Positions 1 through 8,538 of a stretch of DNA of 64,000 nucleotides are shown here, one piece after another. The DNA lies in assembly GCF_000190595.1 (NCBI RefSeq), contig NC_015167.1:980501-1044500 (forward strand), written 5' to 3'. The position numbers and the translations under genes were made by a program. The DNA comes from Cellulophaga lytica DSM 7489 (GTDB lineage: Bacteria > Bacteroidota > Bacteroidia > Flavobacteriales > Flavobacteriaceae). How positions within the stretch are numbered: position 1 is the stretch's first letter; each line of letters begins with the position of its first letter. Below the pieces are notes generated by a model, which saw only the letters and a program-made list of their open reading frames with translations, was not told where the DNA came from and made no database searches.

Positions 1-57
1 ATTTATTTATAGTATTAGTATTACAGCTAGGGTTTTATTTAACAAAATAAAAACAGT

Positions 58-702
58 CTACAAACTAACCTTCTCTAAAATACCGTCTTTTAAACTTAAA
101 ATACTAGTTGCTAGTTTTTTAGCTTCACTTTCTGAGTGTGATATATGAACAATTACAAGTTGTAACTTTTGTGCTAAATTTTGGAGTAATAATATAATTT
201 CTGACTTTGTAGCTTGGTCTAATGCACTTAAAGGCTCGTCTAAACACAAAATTTGAGGATAAAAACTTAAAGCCCTACCAAGTGCCACACGTTGTTTTTC
301 TCCTCCACTTAAGTTATCTACGCTTCTGTTTAGTAGTTGTTCTACTCCTAATAAAACAGCTAACTCTTGCACTCTTTCTTCAATTTTTAATTTAGGCCAT
401 TTTCTTATTTTTAGTGCAAAGCCTATATTTTCTGCTACTGTCATTGTAGAAAATAAAGCTCCGTCTTGCGGCACGTATCCTATTTGCCTTTGACCAGGAA
501 CTAGGTTTGTTATATTATTAGAGTGCAGTAATACTTGCCCTTTTTTTACTTTTCGCAATCCACAAATAGCCTCTATAAGTGTTGTTTTACCACTACCTGT
601 TTTACCCATTAGCACCAAATACTCACCTTTATCAACTTTAAAATTAATATTAGACAAGCTAAAAGCACCTTGTTCTATTTCTAAATCTACACATTGTAAC
701 AT
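58..702 (-). CDS. modC: ABC transporter ATP-binding protein, ModC-like (molybdate/tungstate import)
   Basis: ATPase subunit that powers uptake of an oxyanion through the ModB-like permease encoded just upstream. Seen: Walker A GKTGSGKT at residues 33-40, Q-loop near Q79, signature LSGGE at 131-135, Walker B ILCLDEP at 151-157 and a switch histidine in HISHSE. At 214 residues it is only the nucleotide-binding domain; the TOBE ligand-sensing domain of classical ModC (about 350 residues) is absent. It lies 3 bp after the permease gene and is the last gene of a modA-modB-modC operon. The substrate (molybdate, tungstate or a related anion) is inferred from the neighbours. Confidence 0.8.
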   Translation of the reverse strand: MLQCVDLEIEQGAFSLSNINFKVDKGEYLVLMGKTGSGKTTLIEAICGLRKVKKGQVLLHSNNITNLVPGQRQIGYVPQDGALFSTMTVAENIGFALKIRKWPKLKIEERVQELAVLLGVEQLLNRSVDNLSGGEKQRVALGRALSFYPQILCLDEPLSALDQATKSEIILLLQNLAQKLQLVIVHISHSESEAKKLATSILSLKDGILEKVSL

Positions 703-705
703 AGG

Positions 706-1461
706 CTAAAAAGTATGTTTTTTAGTTCCATATATTCTAACTAACAGCAACACCAAAAAACCAGATGCTATCATTATTAAAGACACAGCTACAGCTGCTT
801 CTATATTCCCTACAGACATTTCTAAAAACACTGTGGTTGGCAACACCTCTGTTCGCATTCTTGTAGCACCTGCAAAAATTAAAATAGGGCCAAATTCTCC
901 CAAAGCTCTTGCCCACGCTAAAGAAGCTGCAGTTAAAATTCCGCTTTTAGCTTGTGGTAGTAAAATATAAAAAAAAGACTGTCTCTGGTTACAGCCCAAA
1001 GTTAGTGCAACCTGTTCTTGTCTATTATTAATTTGCGAAAACGTAACATACATTGTACGTACAGCAAAGGCACAAGCAACCATAAACTGTGCTATTACAA
1101 CACTGTACACTGTATAGGTAATTCTTAAATGACTCTCTATAAACTGCCCCAACGTTGTCTGAAAAAGTAATAGCAAACTTAAACCAACCACTAGTGGTGG
1201 TAACACTATAGGTATATCTAAAATAGCATCAATAATTTTTTTAAATTTAAAGTTATAACGCGCCATAAAATAGCCAATTGGTATAGCCACTATAACGCTT
1301 AACAACATTGTAATTGTGCTGCTCACCAAACTTAATTTTATAGCATACTGTATTTCCTTACTAGCTAAAGCCTTAAAAATATGATCTGGTGTGGTATAAA
1401 AAAAATCGGCCAACACCATTGCTAATATTAAAACTATATATGTAGACGCTACAATGCCCAT
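706..1461 (-). CDS. modB: ABC transporter permease, ModB-like
   Basis: Inner-membrane channel subunit of the oxyanion importer. About 251 residues with five to six hydrophobic segments. The conserved cytoplasmic EAA-type loop (ALTLGCN...LLPQAKSG), which docks on the ATPase, lies around residues 153-177. The ATG at 1461 (MGIVAST) is preferred; two codons upstream only a TTG at 1467 extends the frame. It is followed after 3 bp by the ATPase gene and preceded 80 bp upstream by the binding-protein gene. Family assignment is firm; molybdate as substrate follows from ModA-like partners. Confidence 0.8.
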   Translation of the reverse strand: MGIVASTYIVLILAMVLADFFYTTPDHIFKALASKEIQYAIKLSLVSSTITMLLSVIVAIPIGYFMARYNFKFKKIIDAILDIPIVLPPLVVGLSLLLLFQTTLGQFIESHLRITYTVYSVVIAQFMVACAFAVRTMYVTFSQINNRQEQVALTLGCNQRQSFFYILLPQAKSGILTAASLAWARALGEFGPILIFAGATRMRTEVLPTTVFLEMSVGNIEAAVAVSLIMIASGFLVLLLVRIYGTKKHTF

Positions 1462-1541
1462 TACCAAATAAAATGGTACGTTAGACCTAACCTTATGCTG
1501 TTTTATATGTTGCTCTTCTTTTTTGATAACTACGTATTATA

Positions 1542-2312
1542 TTAGTACATTTTATACCCTAATTTTTTTAACACACTTTTACTTTTTGCATTCTGTAATA
1601 AAAATTCTGTAAACTTTAATGCCTCAGTTTGTTGTTTAGACCATTTTAAAACTCCAATTACTGCGTGCTCTTTATGCTGTTTAAAATTAGCTAACTCTAT
1701 AGCATCTATTTCTTTGTACTGGTTAGCTGTAACATCCCAAATAACACCCGCATCTATAGTATTTAGTTTAATAGCATTAGCAACGTCAGACACTGTTGGC
1801 ATTTGTACATATACGCATTTTTTAACTGCATCCCAATTACCAGATTCTTGCAGTATTTTTTTAGTTACAGTTCCTACAGATGCCGCATCTGGGTTAGCAA
1901 TACCAAACCTAATACCTTTTTTACACACATCTTTAATAGTTGTTATATTTTTTGGGTTATTTGCACTAACTGCCAATACTGGAGTTATAGCAACTAATGG
2001 CTTACTTTGCTGTATTATATTGTATGCAATTGCTTGCTGCATGTAACTTGCATCTGCAGACAGGTACAAATCTCCTTGCTTGGCAACTCTAATATTAGCC
2101 AATAACGTACCAGAACCTCCATATTGCAAATCTATTTGTATACCTGTTTCTTTATAATATTCTTTTGCAACTTCTTCTAAAACAGGCTTTACTACAGCAG
2201 CACAATACACTAATAGTGTTTTTTGATTCTGCTTGTTTTTACAGCCTATCATTAAAAAAAATAAACATACAAGCACTATTACTCTTGTTGTACCAGTAAA
2301 CTTCATTAGCAT
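1542..2312 (-). CDS. modA: Molybdate/tungstate-type substrate-binding lipoprotein, ModA-like
   Basis: Periplasmic solute-binding component of the ABC importer encoded by the next two genes. The N-terminus is a lipoprotein signal peptide (hydrophobic stretch then MIGC lipobox), so it is probably anchored in the inner membrane. ModA-type motifs are visible: VYCAAVVKPVLEEVAK at the start of the fold, GGSGTLLANI, and GDLYLSADASYM. Two ATG codons are possible, 2312 (MLMKF) and 2306 (MKFTG); the second gives the more typical signal peptide. Transcribed away from hutG. Molybdate versus tungstate cannot be decided by eye. Confidence 0.78.
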   Translation of the reverse strand: MLMKFTGTTRVIVLVCLFFLMIGCKNKQNQKTLLVYCAAVVKPVLEEVAKEYYKETGIQIDLQYGGSGTLLANIRVAKQGDLYLSADASYMQQAIAYNIIQQSKPLVAITPVLAVSANNPKNITTIKDVCKKGIRFGIANPDAASVGTVTKKILQESGNWDAVKKCVYVQMPTVSDVANAIKLNTIDAGVIWDVTANQYKEIDAIELANFKQHKEHAVIGVLKWSKQQTEALKFTEFLLQNAKSKSVLKKLGYKMY

Positions 2313-2386
2313 AAATTAAACTACTAAATTAAAAGTTTTACACTAAAACAATTGTATTTCCTGGTCTAATCTATTTTTTATTTAAT

Positions 2387-2422
2387 TTGAAGTTTAAAAA
2401 CTAAAATAACACCTTACTTTTG
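2387..2422 (+). promoter_or_regulatory. Putative Bacteroidota-type promoter of hutG
   Basis: TTG at 2387-2389 and TACTTTTG at 2415-2422 match the -33 (TTG) and -7 (TAnnTTTG) elements of the Bacteroidota primary sigma factor. The spacer of 25 bp is a little long. The -7 element ends 17 bp before the hutG ATG. Confidence 0.45.
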
Positions 2423-2439
2423 AGTTATAAATTTGTAAA

Positions 2440-3387
2440 ATGGACAACTTTAAAAAACCAGATTCTTCTTTATGGCAAGGCCGAAAATCTAATGCCAATC
2501 TATATCTTCATGAAAAAGTAATTTGCGTAGATACTTTAAAACAAGAAACCACTAAAACTTTTGCTATATTAAGCTACGCTTGTGATGAAGGTGTTAAACG
2601 CAACCAAGGCAGAGTTGGTGCTGTTACTGGTCCAGAAGCTATTGTAAGGCAATTGGCTAAAATGCCAAATCATTTAAAAAAAGATACTCAGCTTTTAGAT
2701 GTTGGCACTGTTTTTTGTGCTGATAATGATATGGAGCAAGCACAACAAACTTTAGCTAATACGGTTACTACTTTACTAAAAAACAATACTTTTCCTATTG
2801 TTTTAGGTGGTGGCCACGATATTGCTTACGGACATTATAATGGCATTTTAAATGCGGTTGAAAAACACAAAACTATTGGTATTATTAATTTTGATGCTCA
2901 CTTTGATTTAAGAGCTAATACAAATGGAAATAATTCTGGAACACCATTTTATCAAATAGCAGAAGATTGTAAAACCAACAATATTCCGTTTAATTATTTG
3001 TGTTTAGGAATTAGAGATGATGCCAATGACGCTTCTCTTTTTAAAACAGCAAAAGAACTTAAGGTTACGGTTATTAAAAATGAAGATTTTAACCTACATC
3101 AATCTATAAAAATACTAGAACAAATTTCTGCTTTTATAGCCAATGTAGATGTGGTATACACAACAGTAGATTTAGACGGTTTTTCATCTGCTTATGCAGC
3201 CGGAGTTAGTGCTGCATCTCCAATGGGCTTTTCTCCTGATATTGCATTGCAATGTTTACAAACCATTATAGAATCTGGCAAGCTCATTAGTTTAGACATT
3301 GCAGAAATGAACCCAAAATATGACCTTGACAACCAAACTGCAAAATTAGCAGCCTCTTTGGTACATACTCTTATACATACCATATAA
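2440..3387 (+). CDS. hutG: Formimidoylglutamase (arginase/agmatinase family)
   Basis: Binuclear-manganese hydrolase of the ureohydrolase fold, most likely converting N-formimidoyl-glutamate to glutamate and formamide in histidine degradation. Metal-ligand motifs are in order: GGGHD at 123-127, FDAHFD at 151-156 and DLDGF at 244-248. Length (315 residues) is usual for the family. HutG is preferred over agmatinase or arginase because of the overall resemblance to flavobacterial HutG, but no other hut gene is in the window. The convergent neighbour hmgA is also an amino-acid catabolic gene and shares the terminator between them. Confidence 0.78.
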   Translation: MDNFKKPDSSLWQGRKSNANLYLHEKVICVDTLKQETTKTFAILSYACDEGVKRNQGRVGAVTGPEAIVRQLAKMPNHLKKDTQLLDVGTVFCADNDMEQAQQTLANTVTTLLKNNTFPIVLGGGHDIAYGHYNGILNAVEKHKTIGIINFDAHFDLRANTNGNNSGTPFYQIAEDCKTNNIPFNYLCLGIRDDANDASLFKTAKELKVTVIKNEDFNLHQSIKILEQISAFIANVDVVYTTVDLDGFSSAYAAGVSAASPMGFSPDIALQCLQTIIESGKLISLDIAEMNPKYDLDNQTAKLAASLVHTLIHTI

Positions 3388-3417
3388 AAAAAGGAGGCTA
3401 ATAAACCTCCTTTTTTA
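3386..3417. terminator. Bidirectional rho-independent terminator between hutG and hmgA
   Basis: A-tract, AGGAGG (3392-3397), short loop, CCTCCT (3406-3411), T-tract. It is symmetrical, so it can end both the plus-strand hutG transcript and the minus-strand hmgA transcript. Confidence 0.8.
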
Positions 3418-3436
3418 TGTTATAATTTAAAACACA

Positions 3437-4594
3437 TTACTCCATCCAAGATTGGTAATACGTACCATTATCTATATCTAACGCCAATTGCGTTAATTGC
3501 AAAGGCTTAAAAGTATCTATCATAACTGCTAATTCTTCAGTTTTAGATTTGCCAATACTAGCCTCGTAAGTACCTGGGTGAGGACCATGAGGTATACCAG
3601 CTGGGTGTAAAGAAATATAGCCTTTATCTATGCTTTTTCTGCTCATAAAATCGCCATCTACGTAATACAAAACCTCATCAGAATCTATATTAGAGTGGTT
3701 GTATGGTGCTGGTATAGACTCTGGGTGATAGTCGTACAACCTTGGCACAAAAGAACAAACAACAAAAGCGCTTGTTTCAAAAGTTTGGTGCACTGGTGGC
3801 GGTTGGTGCACACGCCCAGTAATTGGCTCAAAATTATGTATAGAAAATGCATACGGAAAATTGTAACCATCCCAACCAACAACATCAAACGGGTGAGATG
3901 CGTATGTTAAGTGGTGTAATTGTCCTTGCTTTTTTACTTTTATTAAAAAATCACCCTTTTCATCATACGTTTGTAAGTTTTGCGGCAATTTAAAATCGCG
4001 CTCACAAAAAGGAGAATGCTCTAAATGCTGACCAAACCAATTTCTGTACCTTTTTGGTGTATATATTGGGTGGTAAGACTCTGTTACCAATAAACGGTTG
4101 TCTTCTGTATCAAACTCTATTTGGTAAATCATTCCTCTTGGAATAACAATATAATCTCCGTATTCAAAAGGGATTTCACCCAACATAGTTTTTAATGTTC
4201 CGGTTCCTTCATGAATAAACAAAAGCTCATCTGCATCTGCATTTTTATAAAAATACGTTGTTAACGACTTTTTTGGTGCAGCTAAACCAACATGTACATC
4301 ACTATTAAATAATACAGTTTTTCTACTCTCTAAATAATCATCTTCTGGTCTAATATCAAAACCTTTTAACAATCTAGATTTAATATTATGAGCCACAGCA
4401 GCTTTTGGAGACACATCTATACTTTCACCAACTTCTTTTACCATAGTTGGTCTGTGTTTATGATACATTAAGGACGACATTCCGTCAAAACCTATAGTTC
4501 CAAACAGTTGCTCGTAATGCAAAGTGCCATCTTCTTTTTTAAAGATGGTATGTCTTTTAGGCGGTATTTTACCTAATTTATGATATAACGGCAT
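3437..4594 (-). CDS. hmgA: Homogentisate 1,2-dioxygenase
   Basis: Cupin-fold Fe(II) dioxygenase that opens the ring of homogentisate to maleylacetoacetate in tyrosine and phenylalanine breakdown. About 385 residues from the ATG at 4594 (MPLYHKLGK...). An in-frame upstream ATG at 4633 would add 13 residues unlike the family (MYFYCLF...), so the internal start is chosen. The C-terminal half has the expected motifs: PAPYNHSNIDSDEVLYY with candidate His and Glu ligands, and GIPHGPHPGTYE with the late His ligand. It converges on hutG. The rest of the tyrosine pathway is not in the window. Confidence 0.88.
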   Translation of the reverse strand: MPLYHKLGKIPPKRHTIFKKEDGTLHYEQLFGTIGFDGMSSLMYHKHRPTMVKEVGESIDVSPKAAVAHNIKSRLLKGFDIRPEDDYLESRKTVLFNSDVHVGLAAPKKSLTTYFYKNADADELLFIHEGTGTLKTMLGEIPFEYGDYIVIPRGMIYQIEFDTEDNRLLVTESYHPIYTPKRYRNWFGQHLEHSPFCERDFKLPQNLQTYDEKGDFLIKVKKQGQLHHLTYASHPFDVVGWDGYNFPYAFSIHNFEPITGRVHQPPPVHQTFETSAFVVCSFVPRLYDYHPESIPAPYNHSNIDSDEVLYYVDGDFMSRKSIDKGYISLHPAGIPHGPHPGTYEASIGKSKTEELAVMIDTFKPLQLTQLALDIDNGTYYQSWME

Positions 4595-4700
4595 ATTTCT
4601 ATTGTTCTTTGTAAATAGACAATAAAAGTACAATAATTTGAACTTTATCTAAAAAATAAGCCTAAAATTATGTAATTAATAAATTGAAGAGTTTTGGATA

Positions 4701-4796
4701 TAAAAAAAGCCTTCCAATAGGAAAGCCTTTCATTGGTTGATACCATCTAAAATGGTTTTCAACATTGCCTCAAAAAAAATTGAGACACAACACAAC
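4701..4796 (-). ncRNA. Candidate small RNA (three hairpins, own promoter and terminator)
   Basis: The 379-bp gap between hmgA and the next gene holds a compact minus-strand unit without an ORF. Reading on the minus strand: a -7 box TATCTTTGC (4808-4800), then about 95 nt with a hairpin CTCAA...TTGAG (loop of T's), a hairpin GTTGA..ACCATTTTAGATGGT..TCAAC, and a terminator stem GGCTTTCC/GGAAGGC followed by seven T's (4708-4702). This is what an independent sRNA gene looks like. The Flavo-1 RNA family of Flavobacteria is a possible identity, but I cannot run a covariance search. The rest of the gap (4810-4928) shows nothing further. Confidence 0.6.
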
Positions 4797-4799
4797 GCC

Positions 4800-4808
4800 G
4801 CAAAGATA
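4800..4808 (-). promoter_or_regulatory. -7 element of the candidate small RNA
   Basis: TATCTTTGC on the minus strand is a perfect TAnnTTTG match placed just upstream of the hairpin series. No convincing TTG is seen at -33. Confidence 0.5.
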
Positions 4809-4928
4809 GTAAAGCATTTTAATATTTAATACTTTAACCGTAAAATAGCGTTTTAAAAGCTAATTATGGTTGTATTTTTAAATCAAAAAAACAAAAAATA
4901 CCATACTATTTAACTAAAATACCACCCA

Positions 4929-4955
4929 TTGCCACATTGCAAAACCTTATTTTTG
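4929..4955 (+). promoter_or_regulatory. Promoter of the nucleotidyltransferase-kinase operon
   Basis: TTG at 4929-4931 and TATTTTTG at 4948-4955 with a 16-bp spacer fit the Bacteroidota consensus; the ATG follows 18 bp downstream. Confidence 0.5.
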
Positions 4956-4973
4956 TTAGACAAAATATAAAAA

Positions 4974-5861
4974 ATGACACTACTTTTAATGGCTGCAGGT
5001 AATGGTAGCAGATACGGAAAACTTAAACAATTTGATGATCTTGGTCCCCATCACGAATTTTTAATGGAGTTTAGCATTTTTGACGCTATTAAATATGGCT
5101 TTACCCATATAGTTGCTATTACTAAAAAAGATAAGGTTGCCTTTTTACAAGAACATTTAGCCAAACGCCTACCAAGTAATGTAAAATTAGATGTTTTGGC
5201 TCAGGAAATTTCTGATGTTCCAAAAGGTACAAGTTACACTACAGAACGTTTAAAACCTTGGGGAACTGCACACGCGGTTTGGACTGCTAGAAATGTAATA
5301 ACCGGTCCGTTTGCAGTATTAAATGCCGATGATTTTTATGGTAGCTTAGCTTTTAAAAATGCCGCCAAAATTATGCAAGCTAGTACTGCTAATACATACG
5401 CACTAATATCTTACACACTAAAGGATACATTGTCTACTCACGGCTCTGTTTCTAGAGGTGTTTGTAAAATTAACAATGGTATTTTAACTAAGGTTGAAGA
5501 ACGTTTGAAATTAGAAAAACAAGGCGAAAAAATAGTAGATACCAATACAGGAATTGAGTTTACAGGAAACGAAGAAGTTAGTATGAATTTTTGGGTTTGT
5601 GACACATCTATTTTTTCAACTATAGAGCAAGCTTTTAAATTATTCTTGCAAGACGAAGAAAAAATTAAGTCTAGTGAAGTTTTCTTGCCTTTTATTATTC
5701 AGGAAATGATTAGTAATCAAAAATTAAATGTACCTGTAGTAAATTCTAAAAGCAATTGGTTTGGCGTTACCTATGCAGAAGACAGAGCAATGGCTGTGTC
5801 TAAACTAGCAGAAATGACTAATAACGGGGAGTACCCTTATAATTTATGGAATATAAACTAA
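4974..5861 (+). CDS. Sugar-phosphate nucleotidyltransferase family protein
   Basis: Transfers a nucleotide to a sugar 1-phosphate (GT-A-like NTP_transferase fold). Seen: N-terminal nucleotide-binding motif LLMAAGNGSRYG (about residues 4-15) with a conserved Lys-rich stretch after it, and the metal-binding NADDFYGS motif in the middle. Length is 295 residues. It is the first gene of a two-gene operon with an APH-type kinase; the stop codon overlaps the kinase start. The pair resembles salvage modules in which a sugar kinase makes the 1-phosphate that this enzyme activates (for example AmgK/MurU, or HexNAc kinase with a uridylyltransferase). The exact sugar is unknown. Confidence 0.7.
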   Translation: MTLLLMAAGNGSRYGKLKQFDDLGPHHEFLMEFSIFDAIKYGFTHIVAITKKDKVAFLQEHLAKRLPSNVKLDVLAQEISDVPKGTSYTTERLKPWGTAHAVWTARNVITGPFAVLNADDFYGSLAFKNAAKIMQASTANTYALISYTLKDTLSTHGSVSRGVCKINNGILTKVEERLKLEKQGEKIVDTNTGIEFTGNEEVSMNFWVCDTSIFSTIEQAFKLFLQDEEKIKSSEVFLPFIIQEMISNQKLNVPVVNSKSNWFGVTYAEDRAMAVSKLAEMTNNGEYPYNLWNIN

Positions 5862-6913
5862 TAACTATGCCAATAGAACCTGCCAAAATATTAAGTCATT
5901 TTTCTGTTCCTAAAAAAGAGTACGTTTTTGAGCCAATTAATAATGGACTTATAAATGATACTTACTTGGTTTTAACAACCAACAAACCTGCATACATTTT
6001 ACAACGTATAAACAACAATGTGTTTAAAAATGTAGCTGGCGTAATGCAAAATATAGAAACAGCACTACATGTACTTAAAAGTAAAAATTATAGTAGTGTA
6101 GCTGTAGTTAAGACTAAAAAAGACACAAGTTACCATAAAGAAAATGGCTTTTGGAGAGTACTTTCTTATATTGACAATAGCACAACTTATAACACCACCA
6201 AAAGTAATAATATTGCTTTTGAGGCTGGTAGAATTGTGGGCGAATTTCATTCGCTTTTAAGTTCTGAAGATGTTGTAAATTACCAAGATACAATTCCGGA
6301 TTTTCATAATTTAATACACAGAAACAATCAGTTTTTTGATGCTTTAGAAAAGGCTAAAAAGGAACGTACAACTGCCGCAAAAGATGCAATAGAATTTGCT
6401 GAAGAGTTGTTGCCAGATTTACTAGATTTTTGTTTTACAGAATTACCAATTAGAGTTTGCCATAACGACACCAAATTAAATAATATTTTATTTTCTAAAA
6501 CTACAGATAAGGCTCTGTGTTTAATAGATTTAGACACGCTAATGAAAGGTTATTTTTATTATGATTTTGGGGATGCCGTACGCACTATTGTAAATACAGC
6601 TCCTGAGGACGAGAAAGACCTATCTAAAATAACTTTTAGTGAAGACCTTTTTACCAGCTTTGTAGACGGTTTAAGCACTCATAACAGTATATTAACCAAA
6701 GAAGAAATAGCATCTTTACCACAGGGAACCGTGTTTATGCCATTTATACATGGCTTACGTGCACTTACAGATTATTTACAGAATGATGCTTACTACAAGG
6801 TTGCTTATCCTAATCAGAATTTAGATAGGTGTGTTAGTCTTTTTGAATTTTCTAAAAAAGCATTAGACAAAGTAGATTATATGAATGCTATTCTAAAGAA
6901 AAAATTCAGCTAA
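5846..6913 (+). CDS. APH-family phosphotransferase, probable sugar 1-kinase
   Basis: Protein-kinase-like small-molecule kinase. The catalytic-loop motif VCHNDTKLNNILF (HND at residues 206-208) and the metal-binding LIDLDT (226-231) are intact. Family members include aminoglycoside kinases, N-acetylhexosamine 1-kinase and AmgK; Bacteroidota relatives are sometimes mislabelled mucin desulfatase. The first ATG overlaps the preceding gene by 16 bp; an alternative start is the ATG at 5867 (MPIEPAKIL), which begins right after its stop. Coupling with the nucleotidyltransferase suggests a sugar or amino-sugar substrate rather than antibiotic resistance. Confidence 0.65.
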   Translation: MEYKLITMPIEPAKILSHFSVPKKEYVFEPINNGLINDTYLVLTTNKPAYILQRINNNVFKNVAGVMQNIETALHVLKSKNYSSVAVVKTKKDTSYHKENGFWRVLSYIDNSTTYNTTKSNNIAFEAGRIVGEFHSLLSSEDVVNYQDTIPDFHNLIHRNNQFFDALEKAKKERTTAAKDAIEFAEELLPDLLDFCFTELPIRVCHNDTKLNNILFSKTTDKALCLIDLDTLMKGYFYYDFGDAVRTIVNTAPEDEKDLSKITFSEDLFTSFVDGLSTHNSILTKEEIASLPQGTVFMPFIHGLRALTDYLQNDAYYKVAYPNQNLDRCVSLFEFSKKALDKVDYMNAILKKKFS

Positions 6914-6976
6914 TAAAACCAAATCTTTTTATTTTAAAAATTCAATCCGTTTCTTTGCTTAAACGCAAAATTATTT

Positions 6977-7432
6977 ATGAGCTTTAACATTGTACTATTT
7001 GAACCAGAAATACCAAACAATACAGGTAATATTGGAAGATTAAGTCTGGCTTCTGGCTCTACATTGCATTTGGTTAAACCATTTGGTTTTGAGTTAAATG
7101 ATAAAAGGGTTAAACGTGCTGGTTTGGACTATTGGCAGCATTTAGACCTAAAAATCTACGATAGTATAACTCATTTTTTTGAAGTTCATTCTGATAAAAA
7201 GTTCGCATTTTTATCTGCTAAAGCAGAAAAAAACTATTATGAAATTGATTATGAAGATAATATGTTTTTTGTGTTTGGTAAAGAATCTGTAGGCCTACCC
7301 GCATCTGTTGTAGAAAAACACAAAAATAGCCTTTACAAAATACCCCTTTTTAGCGAACATATAAGAAGTCTAAATTTGGCAAATGCAGTAAGTATTGTAA
7401 TCTACGATGCAATAAAATCTAAAAAACTGTAG
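6977..7432 (+). CDS. trmL: tRNA (cytidine(34)-2'-O)-methyltransferase
   Basis: SPOUT (trefoil-knot) SAM-dependent enzyme that methylates the ribose of the wobble base in certain leucine tRNAs. The 151-residue length is that of stand-alone TrmL. Motifs seen: EPEIPNNTGNIGR near the N-terminus, FGKESVGLP in the knot, and IPLFSEHIRSLNLANAVSIVIYD near the C-terminus, where RSLNLA is the SAM-knot signature. Lies between the sugar-kinase operon and lpxD with ordinary spacing. Confidence 0.88.
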   Translation: MSFNIVLFEPEIPNNTGNIGRLSLASGSTLHLVKPFGFELNDKRVKRAGLDYWQHLDLKIYDSITHFFEVHSDKKFAFLSAKAEKNYYEIDYEDNMFFVFGKESVGLPASVVEKHKNSLYKIPLFSEHIRSLNLANAVSIVIYDAIKSKKL

Positions 7433-7540
7433 TTTTTATAACAAAAACAGTCAAAATATAAACTTTAATTACTTTTTATAAGTACTTTTAAAGCTTTCCA
7501 TAATAAATAACCTTAACCAATAATACCTTATAAATTAAGA

Positions 7541-8533
7541 ATGAAATCATTTACAGTACAAGAAATCAGCGAACTTTTAGGAGGAGAATTAGTAGGTAAC
7601 ACTACACACAAAATAGAAGGCGCAGAACAAATAGAAAAGGCTACCGAAAATCAAATTACATTTATTGGTGGCGTAAAATATGTTCGTCTTTGGAAAAATT
7701 CTAACGCAAGTGTAGCTATTGTAAATGACAATTTAAAAATAGAGCCAAGAGAAAATACTGCTCTAATAAAAGTAAAAAATGCAGACATTTCTTTAGCGAA
7801 ACTTTTAGAAGCTTTTGATCCTGGAAAACCTGTTTTTGATGTAGACATACACCCAACAGCAGTTATAGACAGTACTGCTACAATTGGTGTAGGAAGTAAA
7901 ATTGGAGCCGGCTGCTATATAGGTAAAAATGTTGTTTTAGGGGAAGGTGTTGTTTTATACCCAAATGTTACTGTTTTAGATGATTCTACCGTAGGCAACC
8001 AAACGGTAATGTGGCCTGGAACTGTTGTTAGAGAACGTAGCGAAATTGGTGCCCGTTGTACTTTTCATATCAACGTAAGTATTGGTGCAGATGGTTTTGG
8101 CTACAGACCAAGTGATGATGGCAGAGGTTTGGTTAAAATACCACAAATTGGTAATGTTGTTATTGGTAACGATGTTGAAATTGGAGCCAACTCTTGTGTA
8201 GACCGTGGTAAATTTAGTTCTACAGTTGTTGGTGATGGTTGTAAAATAGATAACTTAGTGCAAATTGCTCACAATTGTGTTATGGGAAGGTCTTGTATTA
8301 TGGCAGGTCATAGTGGTTTAGCTGGCTCTGTTACTTTAGGAGACGGCGTTATTATTGGTGGTAGTGCATCTATAAAAGACCATACTACTATTGGTGATGG
8401 CGCTATTGTTGGCGCAGGATCTGGTGTTATGGGTAACATTGCCCCAGGCAAAACTGTTTTAGGTTATCCTGCTCAAGATTCTAGAGATATGCTAAAACAA
8501 TGGGTGGTAATGAAAAAACTTAGTAGAAATTAG
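7541..8533 (+). CDS. lpxD: UDP-3-O-acylglucosamine N-acyltransferase
   Basis: Adds the second 3-hydroxyacyl chain to UDP-glucosamine during lipid A synthesis in the cytoplasm. The N-terminal LpxD uridine-binding domain covers roughly residues 1-95, followed by left-handed beta-helix hexapeptide repeats (about 100-300). Catalytic histidine is in QIAHN (H244), with GHS at 256-258 and the GFGY motif at 185-188. Length of 330 is typical. Followed after 5 bp by a small conserved gene, so the two are probably co-transcribed. Confidence 0.88.
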   Translation: MKSFTVQEISELLGGELVGNTTHKIEGAEQIEKATENQITFIGGVKYVRLWKNSNASVAIVNDNLKIEPRENTALIKVKNADISLAKLLEAFDPGKPVFDVDIHPTAVIDSTATIGVGSKIGAGCYIGKNVVLGEGVVLYPNVTVLDDSTVGNQTVMWPGTVVRERSEIGARCTFHINVSIGADGFGYRPSDDGRGLVKIPQIGNVVIGNDVEIGANSCVDRGKFSSTVVGDGCKIDNLVQIAHNCVMGRSCIMAGHSGLAGSVTLGDGVIIGGSASIKDHTTIGDGAIVGAGSGVMGNIAPGKTVLGYPAQDSRDMLKQWVVMKKLSRN

Positions 8534-8538
8534 AAGTA

